64,000 nt of DNA from Aquisphaera giovannonii. Lineage in GTDB: Bacteria > Planctomycetota > Planctomycetia > Isosphaerales > Isosphaeraceae. Below are positions 38,278-46,234 of this stretch, piece by piece (positions within the stretch are counted from its first letter, which is position 1; the number at the start of each line of letters is the position of its first letter). Position numbers and translations under genes: made by a program. The notes under the pieces are model-generated. The model saw nothing but the letters and a program-made list of their open reading frames with translations. It ran no database searches and was not told the origin of the DNA. Location: positions 10,292,001-10,356,000 of the forward strand of contig NZ_CP042997.1 in assembly GCF_008087625.1 (NCBI RefSeq). The letters are read 5' to 3'.

Positions 38278-39912
38278 ATGCGATCCGACGCGACGACGCG
38301 GGGCCGGCTCGGCGGCTGGGGCCTCGCGTGGCTGGCGACGTTGACGGCCCTGGCCGTCGGCCCGGGGCTGGGGAGCTCCTCGCGGCTGACCTACCACGAG
38401 GCGTTCGTGGCGCAGGGGGCGCGGGAGATCCTCGACTCGGGGAGCTGGTGGGAGCCGAGGATCGGCGGCCTCCCCTGGCTGGAGAAGCCCCCCCTGCCCT
38501 TCTGGCTCGTCGCGGCGGCCGGGGCCTGCCGCGGCGAAGTCGACGCAACCGTGGCGCGGCTGCCGTCCGCCGTCGCGGCGTTCGGCCTGGTCCTGGGCGT
38601 CGCCCTGCTGGCGAGCCGCCGATACGGGCGCACCGTCGGCCTCCTCGCCGGATCCATCCAGGCGACCACCGCCTGGACCGTCCTCCGCGCCCGCCTCGCC
38701 GAGGCCGACCTGCTCCTGGCCGCCCTGGTCACCTGGAGCCTGCTGGCCTTTGATGGCATGCGTGACGGAGATGGCAGCGGGGAGGAGATCGAAGGAGGCG
38801 GGAACTTATCCCGTTTACGGGATTGGCGATTGGCCTTCTTTGGCTTTCTCGCCATGACGGCGCTGGTGAAGGGGCCGGGGTTCGGGGCGGCGCTGGTGCT
38901 CTCGGCCGCGGCGGGGGTGCTCGCCTGGGACCGGGACCGGCGGGCGGCGGGCCGGCTGCGGTCGCGGCCCGGGTGGATCGTCGCGGCGGCGGTCGCGGCG
39001 GCGTGGCCCCTGGCGATGGTCGCCCGGCACGGGCCGGGGGTGGCGTGGCTCTGGATCCTGCACGTCGCCGGCCGGTTCGGCGGGGGCGGCGCCCACGGGC
39101 CGTTCGCCGGGGAGTCCTGGCGGGACTACGCGCTGAACGTGCTGGCGCAGGCGTTGCCGTGGACGCCCCTGGCGGCGATCGGCGCCTGGAGGTCGCTCGG
39201 CCGGGCCCTGCGGGGCGACCGCGGGGACCGGCTGCTCTGGTGCTGGGCGGCGCTGCCGCTCGGCCTGGTCTCGGTCGCCAGCGCCCGCAACGCGCACTAC
39301 GCGATCCACGCCATGGTCCCGTGGTCGGTCTGGTCGGCGTGCGGCCTGCTGCGGGTGGCGGGCCGCCTGGCGGATCGCGGCTGGCCCCGGCCGCGGCTGG
39401 TGCGGGCGGCGGCCCTCGGCCTGCCGGGCCTGGCGGTGTCGTGGGGGCTGGGCTTCTGGCTGCTCGGCCCGTGGCTGGACCGCCGCGGCGCGGAGTGGGC
39501 CTTCTACGAGTCCGCCGGCCGGGCCGTCGGCGCGTCAGAGCCGGTCGCCTTCCTCTACGACGACTGGGACCGGGACCCCTACCCCACGCCCTTCGGCCCG
39601 ATCCCGCACGACCTGGCCGTCCGCCTCTTCTACCTGCGCCGCCCGGCGACCTGGCACTTCGACCCCGCCGGCCTGGCGGAGGTCGTCGATCGCCCCGCGT
39701 CCCCCGGCGCCGGCGAACAACCCTCCGCCGTCCTGATCGCCCGCGATCGCGACCTCCCCGCGCTCCGGGCCCTCGGCCGCGTCGAGGTCCTCGAGCGCGA
39801 CGCCGGCGTCCGCTGGGACCGCACCTACCTCCTCGCCCGCCTCCGCCCCATCGCCGAGCCTCCCGCCATCCCCGCCCTCGGCGCCGCGGGGGCGGACTCT
39901 GTGCGGCGTTGA
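38278..39912 (+). CDS. Integral membrane glycosyltransferase, GT39/ArnT-like
   Basis: A 544-residue protein. The ATG at 38278 follows GGAG and begins the basic MRSDATTRGR stretch before the first helix. About ten to twelve hydrophobic segments are present. The first periplasmic loop, 'LTYHEAFVAQGAREIL' then 'GSWWEPRIGGLPWLEKPPLPFW', matches the signature loop of polyprenyl-phosphate-sugar transferases (ArnT/PMT/GT39), with HE in place of the usual acidic pair. It should transfer a sugar from a lipid carrier to an envelope acceptor; donor and acceptor are unknown. The C-terminus 'AGVRWDRTYLLARL' is found again as a remnant 2 kb downstream. Confidence 0.85.
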   Translation: MRSDATTRGRLGGWGLAWLATLTALAVGPGLGSSSRLTYHEAFVAQGAREILDSGSWWEPRIGGLPWLEKPPLPFWLVAAAGACRGEVDATVARLPSAVAAFGLVLGVALLASRRYGRTVGLLAGSIQATTAWTVLRARLAEADLLLAALVTWSLLAFDGMRDGDGSGEEIEGGGNLSRLRDWRLAFFGFLAMTALVKGPGFGAALVLSAAAGVLAWDRDRRAAGRLRSRPGWIVAAAVAAAWPLAMVARHGPGVAWLWILHVAGRFGGGGAHGPFAGESWRDYALNVLAQALPWTPLAAIGAWRSLGRALRGDRGDRLLWCWAALPLGLVSVASARNAHYAIHAMVPWSVWSACGLLRVAGRLADRGWPRPRLVRAAALGLPGLAVSWGLGFWLLGPWLDRRGAEWAFYESAGRAVGASEPVAFLYDDWDRDPYPTPFGPIPHDLAVRLFYLRRPATWHFDPAGLAEVVDRPASPGAGEQPSAVLIARDRDLPALRALGRVEVLERDAGVRWDRTYLLARLRPIAEPPAIPALGAAGADSVRR

Positions 39913-40016
39913 GGAGGCGAGCGGAGAGTCGGCTCATGCGGTTCCCTTGGTTGGGCCCGGCGAGCGGATTAGAATGAACCGGCGGCGGGACGACACGGGG
40001 GAAGGCGACATGATCG

Positions 40017-41213
40017 ATGCTCAAGCAAGTTGACATCAAAAATTTCCGCTCGTGCTACGGCACCTCGGTCACGTGTGGCGAGGGCGTGTGCGCCATCGTG
40101 GGCAGGAACGGCGTGGGCAAGACCAATGTGCTGAAGTGCATCGACTGGGTCGCCTCATCCTCCGTCTCGACCGATCCCGTCAGGGTCGCCCAGGCGGGTA
40201 ATGCTTCGGAGGGGCTGGATGAGGTGTCCGCCACGCTTGGCCTTGAGCTCGACGGACGTCGATTCGAATACAGCCTGTGCATCCCATTGCCTGACGTGAG
40301 GCGACCGAGAAGAGCCGATTCCGTGCGCGACCTCCTGTCCTTGCTCGGCGACGCCGAGCGGACCGACATCTTCCGCCGGGAGGGGGAGAAGATCGTTGTC
40401 GCCGGCAGGCCCGAGCCGATTCGGGTCGCGAGGTCGGCCCCGTCGCTCGCCGCCCTGCTGTCGCTCCTGCCGGAAGACGACGAACTCAGGAGCCCGCTCC
40501 TGGCCGTTTCGTCCTTCTTCGCGGGCGTCCGCTATTACGGCCTGGAGGAGCCGGTGGCGTTCCGGGATTACGTCCCGGAAGAGGAGTACAACAACTGGCT
40601 CATCAAGTATCAGGGCGAGGGGCTCCCCACCAGCTCGGTCGCCCTTCGTCTCATCTACATGAAGCTCGAGGACACGGAGCGGTTCGAGGAGCTGGAGTCG
40701 CTCCTGGGGCCGGACGGCCTCGGGCTGCTCGAGGATTTCGACGTCCTCGAGCTGAACAGATCACTTCAACCGAACCTGCTGCCGGAGCTCGATACGAAGA
40801 CGAAGATATACCTGCCCGTGTTCACGCCGTCCGGGCAGATGGGCGGCGCCGGCAAGCCCTTCCCGTTCTCCGATCTATCCGCCGGGACTCGCCGGGTCAT
40901 CCGGATCGTGACTTCCCTCCTCTTCGACAAGCGGTCGTTGATGCTGATGGAGCAGCCGGAGGACTCGGTCCATCCGGGCCTGCTGCGCAAGCTGATCGAC
41001 ATGCTGAGGTCGTATTCGGACCGCTCGCAGATCCTCTTCACCACGCACTCCGCGGATGTGCTCGACATCCTCCGCCCCGAGGAGGTGCTGATGGCGACGG
41101 CCCAGGATGGCGGGACCTCCGTGCGGCCGCTCTCCCCGGATGAGGCCTCGCGAGCCCGGCGTTTCCTGAAAGACGAAGGATCGCTCTCCGACTTCCTCGA
41201 ACCCTTCGATTGA
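40017..41213 (+). CDS. AAA/ABC-type ATPase of an AAA + Toprim two-gene cassette
   Basis: A 398-residue protein. It begins MLKQVDIKNFRSCYG, as RecF/OLD-like ATPases do. Walker A is GRNGVGKT (residues 29-36). Near the end are 'FSDLSAGTRRVIRI' (signature-like), 'LMLMEQPEDSVHP' (Walker B, with Gln at the usual catalytic Glu), and 'QILFTTHSADVLDIL' (H-loop). The Gln variant also occurs in some related ATPases. The next gene, a DUF4276 protein, begins six bases after the stop. Similar ATPase + Toprim pairs (for example OLD, Gabija and PARIS types) act in phage defence, so that role is inferred. Codon use is less GC-extreme than that of its neighbours. Confidence 0.82.
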   Translation: MLKQVDIKNFRSCYGTSVTCGEGVCAIVGRNGVGKTNVLKCIDWVASSSVSTDPVRVAQAGNASEGLDEVSATLGLELDGRRFEYSLCIPLPDVRRPRRADSVRDLLSLLGDAERTDIFRREGEKIVVAGRPEPIRVARSAPSLAALLSLLPEDDELRSPLLAVSSFFAGVRYYGLEEPVAFRDYVPEEEYNNWLIKYQGEGLPTSSVALRLIYMKLEDTERFEELESLLGPDGLGLLEDFDVLELNRSLQPNLLPELDTKTKIYLPVFTPSGQMGGAGKPFPFSDLSAGTRRVIRIVTSLLFDKRSLMLMEQPEDSVHPGLLRKLIDMLRSYSDRSQILFTTHSADVLDILRPEEVLMATAQDGGTSVRPLSPDEASRARRFLKDEGSLSDFLEPFD

Positions 41214-41219
41214 TGACCC

Positions 41220-41786
41220 ATGGCGATGTTCGCTGTCCTGGCCGAGGATCGCTCCGACGTCGATTCGCTGGTGGTCCTGATCAAGCGTATCCGCGGGGTG
41301 GAGAACGCGACCATCCTGAAGAAGGGCTTCAGCGGTTGCGGCGAGCTCTGCCGCAAGGCAGGGAGCCATGTCCGCGATTTCGCCGAGAAGGGCGCGACGC
41401 ACTTCATCGTCTGCCACGATTCGGACGGGAATCCCCCGGCCGAGGTGAGGAAGAAGGTCCGTGAGAGCATAGCGGCGAGGACCGCCGTGCCGGAAGACTG
41501 CTGCATCGTCGTGCCCGTCCAGGAGCTGGAGGCCTGGATCATCGCCGACGAGGAGGCGATCAAGAAAGCGATACCCTCGCTGTCGATCAAGCCGGTGGCT
41601 CGCCCCGAGACGGTGCCCAGCCCCAAGGAGTGGCTCGTCGATGAGTCCAGGCGGGGGCGTTCCCGCCCCCTCTACGTCCCGACCATCCACAACGCGAAGG
41701 TCGCGGCGCATCTGGATCTGAAGAAGGTCGAGAAGAAGTGCCCTTCCTTCAGCGACCTGGTCGCATTCGTCGGGGGCACTTCGTGA
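41220..41786 (+). CDS. DUF4276 (Toprim-like) protein, partner of the ATPase
   Basis: A 188-residue protein. 'FAVLAEDRSDVDSL' gives the Toprim-like Glu/Asp (E9, D10) and 'HFIVCHDSDGNP' gives a DxD motif (about 62-64). 'VPVQELEAWIIADEEAI' is a DUF4276 hallmark. The C-terminal 'NAKVAAHLDLKKVEKKCPSFSDLV' matches the family end. It is predicted to be a metal-dependent nuclease or phosphotransfer module regulated by the ATPase encoded six bases upstream. Activity has to be inferred from the fold. It is not long enough to be a fused OLD protein. Confidence 0.8.
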   Translation: MAMFAVLAEDRSDVDSLVVLIKRIRGVENATILKKGFSGCGELCRKAGSHVRDFAEKGATHFIVCHDSDGNPPAEVRKKVRESIAARTAVPEDCCIVVPVQELEAWIIADEEAIKKAIPSLSIKPVARPETVPSPKEWLVDESRRGRSRPLYVPTIHNAKVAAHLDLKKVEKKCPSFSDLVAFVGGTS

Positions 41787-41804
41787 GGCGGCGATCCGCG
41801 CAGA

Positions 41805-41868
41805 TTGTTGGAAGGCGTCCTCGCCCGCGCCGCCGGAGTCCGATGGGACCGCACCTACCTCGAGACTT
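41805..41868 (+). pseudogene. Remnant of a glycosyltransferase 3' end
   Basis: These bases encode LEGVLARAAGVRWDRTYLET, which closely matches VEVLERDAGVRWDRTYLLA at the end of the GT39 gene at 39.8 kb; the last 20 or so bases are nearly identical. Nothing upstream belongs to a glycosyltransferase, so only the end of a second copy survives, directly after the AAA/DUF4276 cassette. Confidence 0.65.
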
Positions 41869-41954
41869 CCCCGAGCGAAGACGGGCCGACCCTGATTCGG
41901 GCGTCGGCGGAGGATCGCCCGCGGGGCGGGCCCGTCGCGACGTCCCCCGCGCGG

Positions 41955-42278
41955 TCACCCGGAGATCAGCACCTCGTTGAACTGGATGACGGGCTCGATG
42001 TCCGTGTAGTTGGGCATGTCGCCCTGGAGCGCGGGGGCGTTGGGCATGAAGGCGGCCAGGAAGTCCTCGAGGGAATCGAAGAGGAAGTGGCACATGGCGA
42101 CGTAGGCGGGCCTCGACCCCGGCTCCGCGCCGCCGAGCCCGCGCTCCACGGAGACGCCCCGGTAGCCCGGGTGCGCGCCCAGGAGCCCGATGGACATGGG
42201 CATGTGGGTCTCGACGTAGTAAGGGAAGTCGAACCGGGAGCCGTCGCGATTCGGATAGAGGATGCTGATGCGGATCAT
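41955..42278 (-). CDS. EthD-family protein
   Basis: A 107-residue protein. The ATG at 42278 has GAGG just upstream, and the family sequence starts there (MIRISILYPN). It shows the EthD-type ferredoxin-like pattern: 'FDFPYYVETHMPMSIGLLG', 'GYRGVSVERGL', 'AYVAMCHFLFDSLEDFLAAFMP', ending 'MPNYTDIEPVIQFNEVLI'. EthD-like dimeric alpha/beta-barrel proteins include small oxygenases and proteins of unknown role. The substrate is unknown. A truncated second copy occurs near 56.0 kb. Confidence 0.85.
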   Translation of the reverse strand: MIRISILYPNRDGSRFDFPYYVETHMPMSIGLLGAHPGYRGVSVERGLGGAEPGSRPAYVAMCHFLFDSLEDFLAAFMPNAPALQGDMPNYTDIEPVIQFNEVLISG

Positions 42279-42450
42279 GAGATCCTCGCGCGTGGTGATC
42301 GGGAAAGGCCCGGAGCGGGCCGGCGTAGGGCGGACCGCGGGGAGGGCGAAGCCCGGCTCGCCGTCGGCAGCGGTACCGGGGCATTGCCCGCGGCTCCTCC
42401 CCGGCCACCCGGCTGAAGGAGATGCCGGGTCGGGCCGCCGCGGCCGGGCC

Positions 42451-42681
42451 TCAGCATCCGCCGCGATCTCGGCCGGGCCGCCCCGCGTCTTCAACCTCCG
42501 GCGACTCCTCCGGCGGCAGCTCGATCTCGTCGGGCGAGAACTCGAGGACTTCGCCATCCCTCCAGAGCAGGATCGGCGTGCCGAACTGCCGGGCCCGGCG
42601 CACGACCTGGCGGGCCGCGCGGCGGAAGGCGGCGTCGGCCAGTGCCCCCAGGCGCGATCGGTCGATCTCGGGTTCAGGCAT
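42451..42681 (-). CDS. Small protein after the zeta-toxin remnant
   Basis: About 76 residues, starting MPEPEIDRSRLG at 42681 and overlapping the end of the remnant gene by eight bases. A basic helix ('AFRRAARQVVRRARQFG') is followed by 'TPILLWRDGEVLEFSPDEIEL' and an acidic tail. It is not recognised. The overlap suggests it was the partner of the upstream toxin-like gene, possibly an antitoxin. Confidence 0.55.
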   Translation of the reverse strand: MPEPEIDRSRLGALADAAFRRAARQVVRRARQFGTPILLWRDGEVLEFSPDEIELPPEESPEVEDAGRPGRDRGGC

Positions 42682-43012
42682 CGGAGCCGCCTCCCCAGCG
42701 GGCATGGATCACGCGGAATCGTTCCGGCTGGGACGTGATGACGAGACGACCGTCGCCACTGGCAATCTCGGCCGGAGGCAGCGCCATGCCATCATACAGA
42801 TACCAGGCGTCCGATCGCGGCGCGTATTCGCGGAAGAAGTTCCGGAGCCCGGCTTCGAAGCGGCGGCGGATCGTGGCCTCGGGGATGTCGTGGCCCCCTT
42901 CGCGAACGCGGTTCGCCACGCGCCGGACGGCCATGTCGGCGTCGGGGAGCCGGAGGAAGAAGAGGGAGGAAGAAGAGGGCCACGCGATCACTTCGACTTG
43001 GCCGGGACGGGG
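42674..43012 (-). pseudogene. C-terminal remnant of a zeta-toxin-like kinase
   Basis: The visible part, 'SLFFLRLPDADMAVRRVANR', 'GGHDIPEATIRRRFEAGLRNFF', 'YAPRSDAWYLYDG', matches the second half of zeta-toxin/COG4185 P-loop proteins. The N-terminal half with the Walker A motif, which binds ATP and is essential, is missing, and the upstream bases do not encode it. It is therefore a truncated, probably inactive gene. Its end overlaps the small gene downstream. Confidence 0.65.
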
Positions 43013-43020
43013 GGCGGGCC

Positions 43021-43026
43021 TATCCT
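43021..43026 (+). promoter_or_regulatory. Candidate -10 box (TATCCT)
   Basis: It lies 69 bases before the antitoxin gene at 43095. Confidence 0.35.
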
Positions 43027-43094
43027 TGAATGGAAGAGCCCGGGATCAATGGGCCCGGAGATCCTGGGCCGACCATCGAAGGCAGGAGGACCGC

Positions 43095-43367
43095 ATGGAC
43101 CTCAAGAGCGTACTCTCCGAGATCCAAACCTGGCCGGTCGAGGAACGGATGCGCCTCGTTGAGGAGGTTCGGGGCGGAATGCCCAATCAAGGCAGCAAGT
43201 CCGAGACCGCGGAAGACCGGGACCGCGATCCGGGCCGTGGGCCAATGGCGACGAGCTCAGGCCTGATCGGCGCCATGCGTGAGGATGCCGATCTGCTCGA
43301 GCAGGTCACCGAGGACATCATGGAGAGCCGTCGCAACCGGACATTGAGGCAGATGCCGGATGCATAA
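43095..43367 (+). CDS. Antitoxin paired with a PIN toxin
   Basis: A 90-residue protein with a strong ribosome site (AGGAGGA). The N-terminus, 'LKSVLSEIQTWPVEERMRLVEEV', resembles the putative addiction-module component family (LPVEER.eL.E pattern). A charged linker leads to 'SGLIGAMREDADLLEQVTEDIM', a helix seen in PIN-associated antitoxins that wrap the toxin. The gene overlaps the toxin gene by eight bases. It probably neutralises the toxin and may repress the pair. Confidence 0.75.
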   Translation: MDLKSVLSEIQTWPVEERMRLVEEVRGGMPNQGSKSETAEDRDRDPGRGPMATSSGLIGAMREDADLLEQVTEDIMESRRNRTLRQMPDA

Positions 43368-43779
43368 GGTTCTCCTCGACACCGACATCCTCTCCGAGGT
43401 CCTCCGCGGCGTAAATCCGACCGTGGCCGGCCATGCCGGCGCGTACCGGAGCGTGTTCGGACACTTCACGATCTCCGTCATCACCGTCATGGAGATGGCG
43501 AAGGGCTTCCAGAAGGCCGGGAGGCCGGAGAAGATCGCGGCCCTGGCCACCCTCCTTGCCACCGAGGAGATCGTGGATTTCGACCGGGCGGCCGCGGACC
43601 AGGCGGGCCGCATCTGGGGGGACCTCGAGCGCACCGGGCAGCCCATCGGCCTGGCCGATCCGATGATCGCGGCCGTCGCCCTGCGCCACGGCTTGGAGCT
43701 GGTCACCGGCAACACCGCCCATTACCAGAGGGTCCAGCAGCTCGGCTATCCGCTGACGCTCGCGAACTGGCGAAACTGA
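43360..43779 (+). CDS. PIN-domain ribonuclease toxin (VapC-like)
   Basis: A 139-residue protein. Metal-binding acids: D7 and D9 in 'VLLDTDILSEVLRG', Glu in 'ITVMEMAKG', Asp in 'PIGLADPMIAAVAL', with 'LVTGNTAHYQRV' closing the fold. This is the VapC/FitB-type pattern and all residues are present. It is predicted to cleave RNA when released from the overlapping antitoxin. It is distinct in sequence from the PIN toxin at 27.7 kb. Confidence 0.88.
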   Translation: MHKVLLDTDILSEVLRGVNPTVAGHAGAYRSVFGHFTISVITVMEMAKGFQKAGRPEKIAALATLLATEEIVDFDRAAADQAGRIWGDLERTGQPIGLADPMIAAVALRHGLELVTGNTAHYQRVQQLGYPLTLANWRN

Positions 43780-43787
43780 GTGGGCCT

Positions 43788-45881
43788 TCACCGCCCCGCC
43801 ACCGCCGGCGCGGCGATGGTGAGCGGGATGGGGGGACTCGCGTAGGCGCGCTTGGTGACGAAGTCGATCGAGACGTACGCCACGACCGAGATCGACAGGT
43901 GCTCGACCGGCTTGGCGTCGGGCGCGGCCTTGAGGAGGAGGCGGCCCTTGGACTCGTCGGGGCCGAGGGCGAGCTTGGCGCCGGACTCGACGGCGGTCAC
44001 GCCCGGCGGCAACGGATTGCCGAAGACGGAGCCCAGGTGCTGGAGCTCGACGTCGAGCGTCACGCGATCCTTGAAGCCGGGCCGCCGGACGACCTCCACG
44101 TCGAGGGCCAGCTGCTCGCCCGGCTTCAGGGCGATCGCGCCGGGCGAGACGTGCACGGCGGCGATGTCGTCCTTCTCCACGACCTGGGCGACCTGCGTCT
44201 CCACCGGCCAGACGGCGCGGCCGCCGCCGGCGAGGTAGACCTCCTGGAGGGGCTGGGCCCGGTGCTCCACCTTCCGGGCCTTGCCGTCGAGGTCCTTCAC
44301 CACGGCCGAGGCGATCACGGTCACCGCCGCCGCCGCAGACTTGGCGTCGGGCGCGGCCTGGAGCACGAGGCAGGCGTCCTTCACCCCGGCCGGGATCGTC
44401 GCCGGTTTCGCGGTGAGGCCCGGCGGCAGGCCCTCGACGCGGACCTCGATCGGGCCGTCGAAGCCCGCGAGCCGGGTCGCGCGGACGAACCAGGGCGCGG
44501 CGCCGCCGGGGCCGACGCCCGCCTTGTCGTCGTCGCAGGTGACCTCGAAGTCGGGCCGGTCCTCCTCCGCCAACACGGCGTACGCGAACCCCGGCCCGCC
44601 GCGGTGCAGCAGGTCGCGGACCTCCAGCGTGTAGACGCCGTCGCGGGCCGGCCGGAACGACAGCGCGGCGTCCTTGGAGCCCTCCGAGTCATCTCCCGAA
44701 GCCACGGCCTTGCCGCCCTCGTCGAGCACCCGCAGCCGCGAGTCGAGGTTCGAGCCGAGCCGGCGAGCCCGGACCTCGAACCGCATCGGCCGGCCCGCCT
44801 TCAGCGCGAACGCGAACAGGTCGACGTCATTGGGGCGGTCGGCCCGGCCGCTCAGCATCATCCCCGGATGCGGCACCGGCGTCGCGTGCCCGCGGTCGTC
44901 GTTCGGCTCGACCTCGGTGAGGATCGGAAGGTCGGTGACCTCGAACGTCGCCGGGTTCGTCGGCCGGCCGTTGGCGACGAGCTGCAATTCGCGAGGGCCG
45001 GGCCTCGCCGGGGGCTTCAGGCCCGAGAGCGCGAGCGGGCCGTCGGGGATGCCGAAGCCCTCGGCGCAGGCGGCCCACGGGCCGGCCGCCGGGATGGCGA
45101 GCGGGTGCGCGGACGTGACGAACGGCCGGTCGGTGATCGTCAGCGCGTAGGTGAAATGGGCCACGCCGTCGTAGTCCACGTCCCGGACGGCGACGAGGTA
45201 CTCGCCGTCCTTCTCGAACCGGTGATGGAGCAGCGGGTCGCCGATGTCGTGGTCGTCGTTCGAGGCCAGCTCGACCCCCTTGCCGTCGGAGAGGACGATC
45301 ATCGGGTCGAGGTCGCCCGACTGGTGATAGTGCCGCTTGAAGAGCAGGCGCTGGCCCATCAGGCTGAAGGTGACCTCCTGGCCGGCCTTCGCCTTGAAGC
45401 GATAGAGATCGACCTCCTCTTTCTTCGCGATGGAGCCCGTGACGACGCGGTTGATCTCCACGGGCTGGGCCGTGTCGGGTGTGCCGTGGGGCTTGGGCAG
45501 CTCGGCGATCACCGGGTCGTCCACGACGAGCAGCTCGGCCAGCGACGACGCCCCGCTGCCGGTGACGACGCGGAGCTCGTGCAGGCCCGGCGAGGCGTCG
45601 GCCGCGACGGTCACCCGGATCCTGCCCTGCGTCGGCGGCTGCTTCGGCTCGCGGGGCGGGACCTCCGCGCGCAGCCCCTCGCCGCCGAAGACGACCTGGC
45701 GGGCCGTCTCGAAGCCCCGCTTCGCCTCGCGGGAGAAGACCGTCACGTCGCTCGTCGTCCCGCGCTGGACGGCGGCCGGCAGGACGTGGCTGATCTCGGG
45801 ATAAGGGGTGTCCGCGATCGCCGCGGCCGGGCTCGCGAGCAGGAGGAGGGCGGGGAGGAGCCGGGGTGGGGCTGGACGCAT
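43788..45881 (-). CDS. Secreted PPC (pre-peptidase C-terminal) domain protein
   Basis: A 697-residue protein. An N-terminal signal peptide ends near AAAIADT. Beta-sandwich domains follow: an N-terminal Ig-like unit ('VLPAAVQRGTTSDVTVF'), a first PPC unit ('EVDLYRFKAKAGQEVTFSL'), a second ('NDVDLFAFALKAGRPMRFEV', 'DGVYTLEVRDL') and C-terminal repeats. There is no peptidase catalytic site. Genes like this are often the third member of the DUF1501 / DUF1549 group in planctomycetes, as here. It is probably an exported structural or binding protein. A 353-base gap with a structured repeat separates it from the gene upstream. Confidence 0.8.
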   Translation of the reverse strand: MRPAPPRLLPALLLLASPAAAIADTPYPEISHVLPAAVQRGTTSDVTVFSREAKRGFETARQVVFGGEGLRAEVPPREPKQPPTQGRIRVTVAADASPGLHELRVVTGSGASSLAELLVVDDPVIAELPKPHGTPDTAQPVEINRVVTGSIAKKEEVDLYRFKAKAGQEVTFSLMGQRLLFKRHYHQSGDLDPMIVLSDGKGVELASNDDHDIGDPLLHHRFEKDGEYLVAVRDVDYDGVAHFTYALTITDRPFVTSAHPLAIPAAGPWAACAEGFGIPDGPLALSGLKPPARPGPRELQLVANGRPTNPATFEVTDLPILTEVEPNDDRGHATPVPHPGMMLSGRADRPNDVDLFAFALKAGRPMRFEVRARRLGSNLDSRLRVLDEGGKAVASGDDSEGSKDAALSFRPARDGVYTLEVRDLLHRGGPGFAYAVLAEEDRPDFEVTCDDDKAGVGPGGAAPWFVRATRLAGFDGPIEVRVEGLPPGLTAKPATIPAGVKDACLVLQAAPDAKSAAAAVTVIASAVVKDLDGKARKVEHRAQPLQEVYLAGGGRAVWPVETQVAQVVEKDDIAAVHVSPGAIALKPGEQLALDVEVVRRPGFKDRVTLDVELQHLGSVFGNPLPPGVTAVESGAKLALGPDESKGRLLLKAAPDAKPVEHLSISVVAYVSIDFVTKRAYASPPIPLTIAAPAVAGR

Positions 45882-46234
45882 GGGGCGGGCCTCGGGCGAG
45901 TATGGATCAAGGGTGACGGCTCAAGCGGACATCCTCGGGCGCGGTTGGTCTTCTTCCTACTCCCTCCGGCGGGTCTCGAATCGGTGACCAAGATCGTCAG
46001 ATCGTGGTTCGGACGGGGCGCAGCCCTCCAGCCTCGCACGTCAGTGCGATCCGAGGCCGGGCAGCCTGGCCTGGCCGGATGGGCATCGCCGCACGGCTGT
46101 CCGGCTCACGCCGGAGGCTGGAGGCTTCGCCCGTCCGAACCACCCGCTCACGCGGGTGGTCACCTGCCCTCGGGTCCCTTGGGCGATGGATCCAGGAGGT
46201 CGATCGGCCCATCGGCATCGTCCCCGCCTCGACG
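45882..46234 (-). other. Gap between the PPC and DUF1549 genes
   Basis: No gene was found. Most of it is the structured repeat described separately. It may end or attenuate transcription coming from the DUF1549 gene. Confidence 0.5.
46004..46160. repeat. Highly structured REP-like cluster
   Basis: Long imperfect inverted arms lie at 46004-46034 and 46115-46143 (GTGGTTCGGACGGG... against ...CCCGTCCGAACCAC). Between them are small hairpins at 46035-46048 (CGCAC/GTGCG), 46049-46080 (ATCCG/CGGAT around AGGCC/GGCCT) and 46101-46114 (CCGGC/GCCGG, TCAC loop). A 9-bp stem at 46139-46160 (ACCACCCGC/GCGGGTGGT) has the same TCAC loop. It is too ordered to be chance. Confidence 0.75.
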
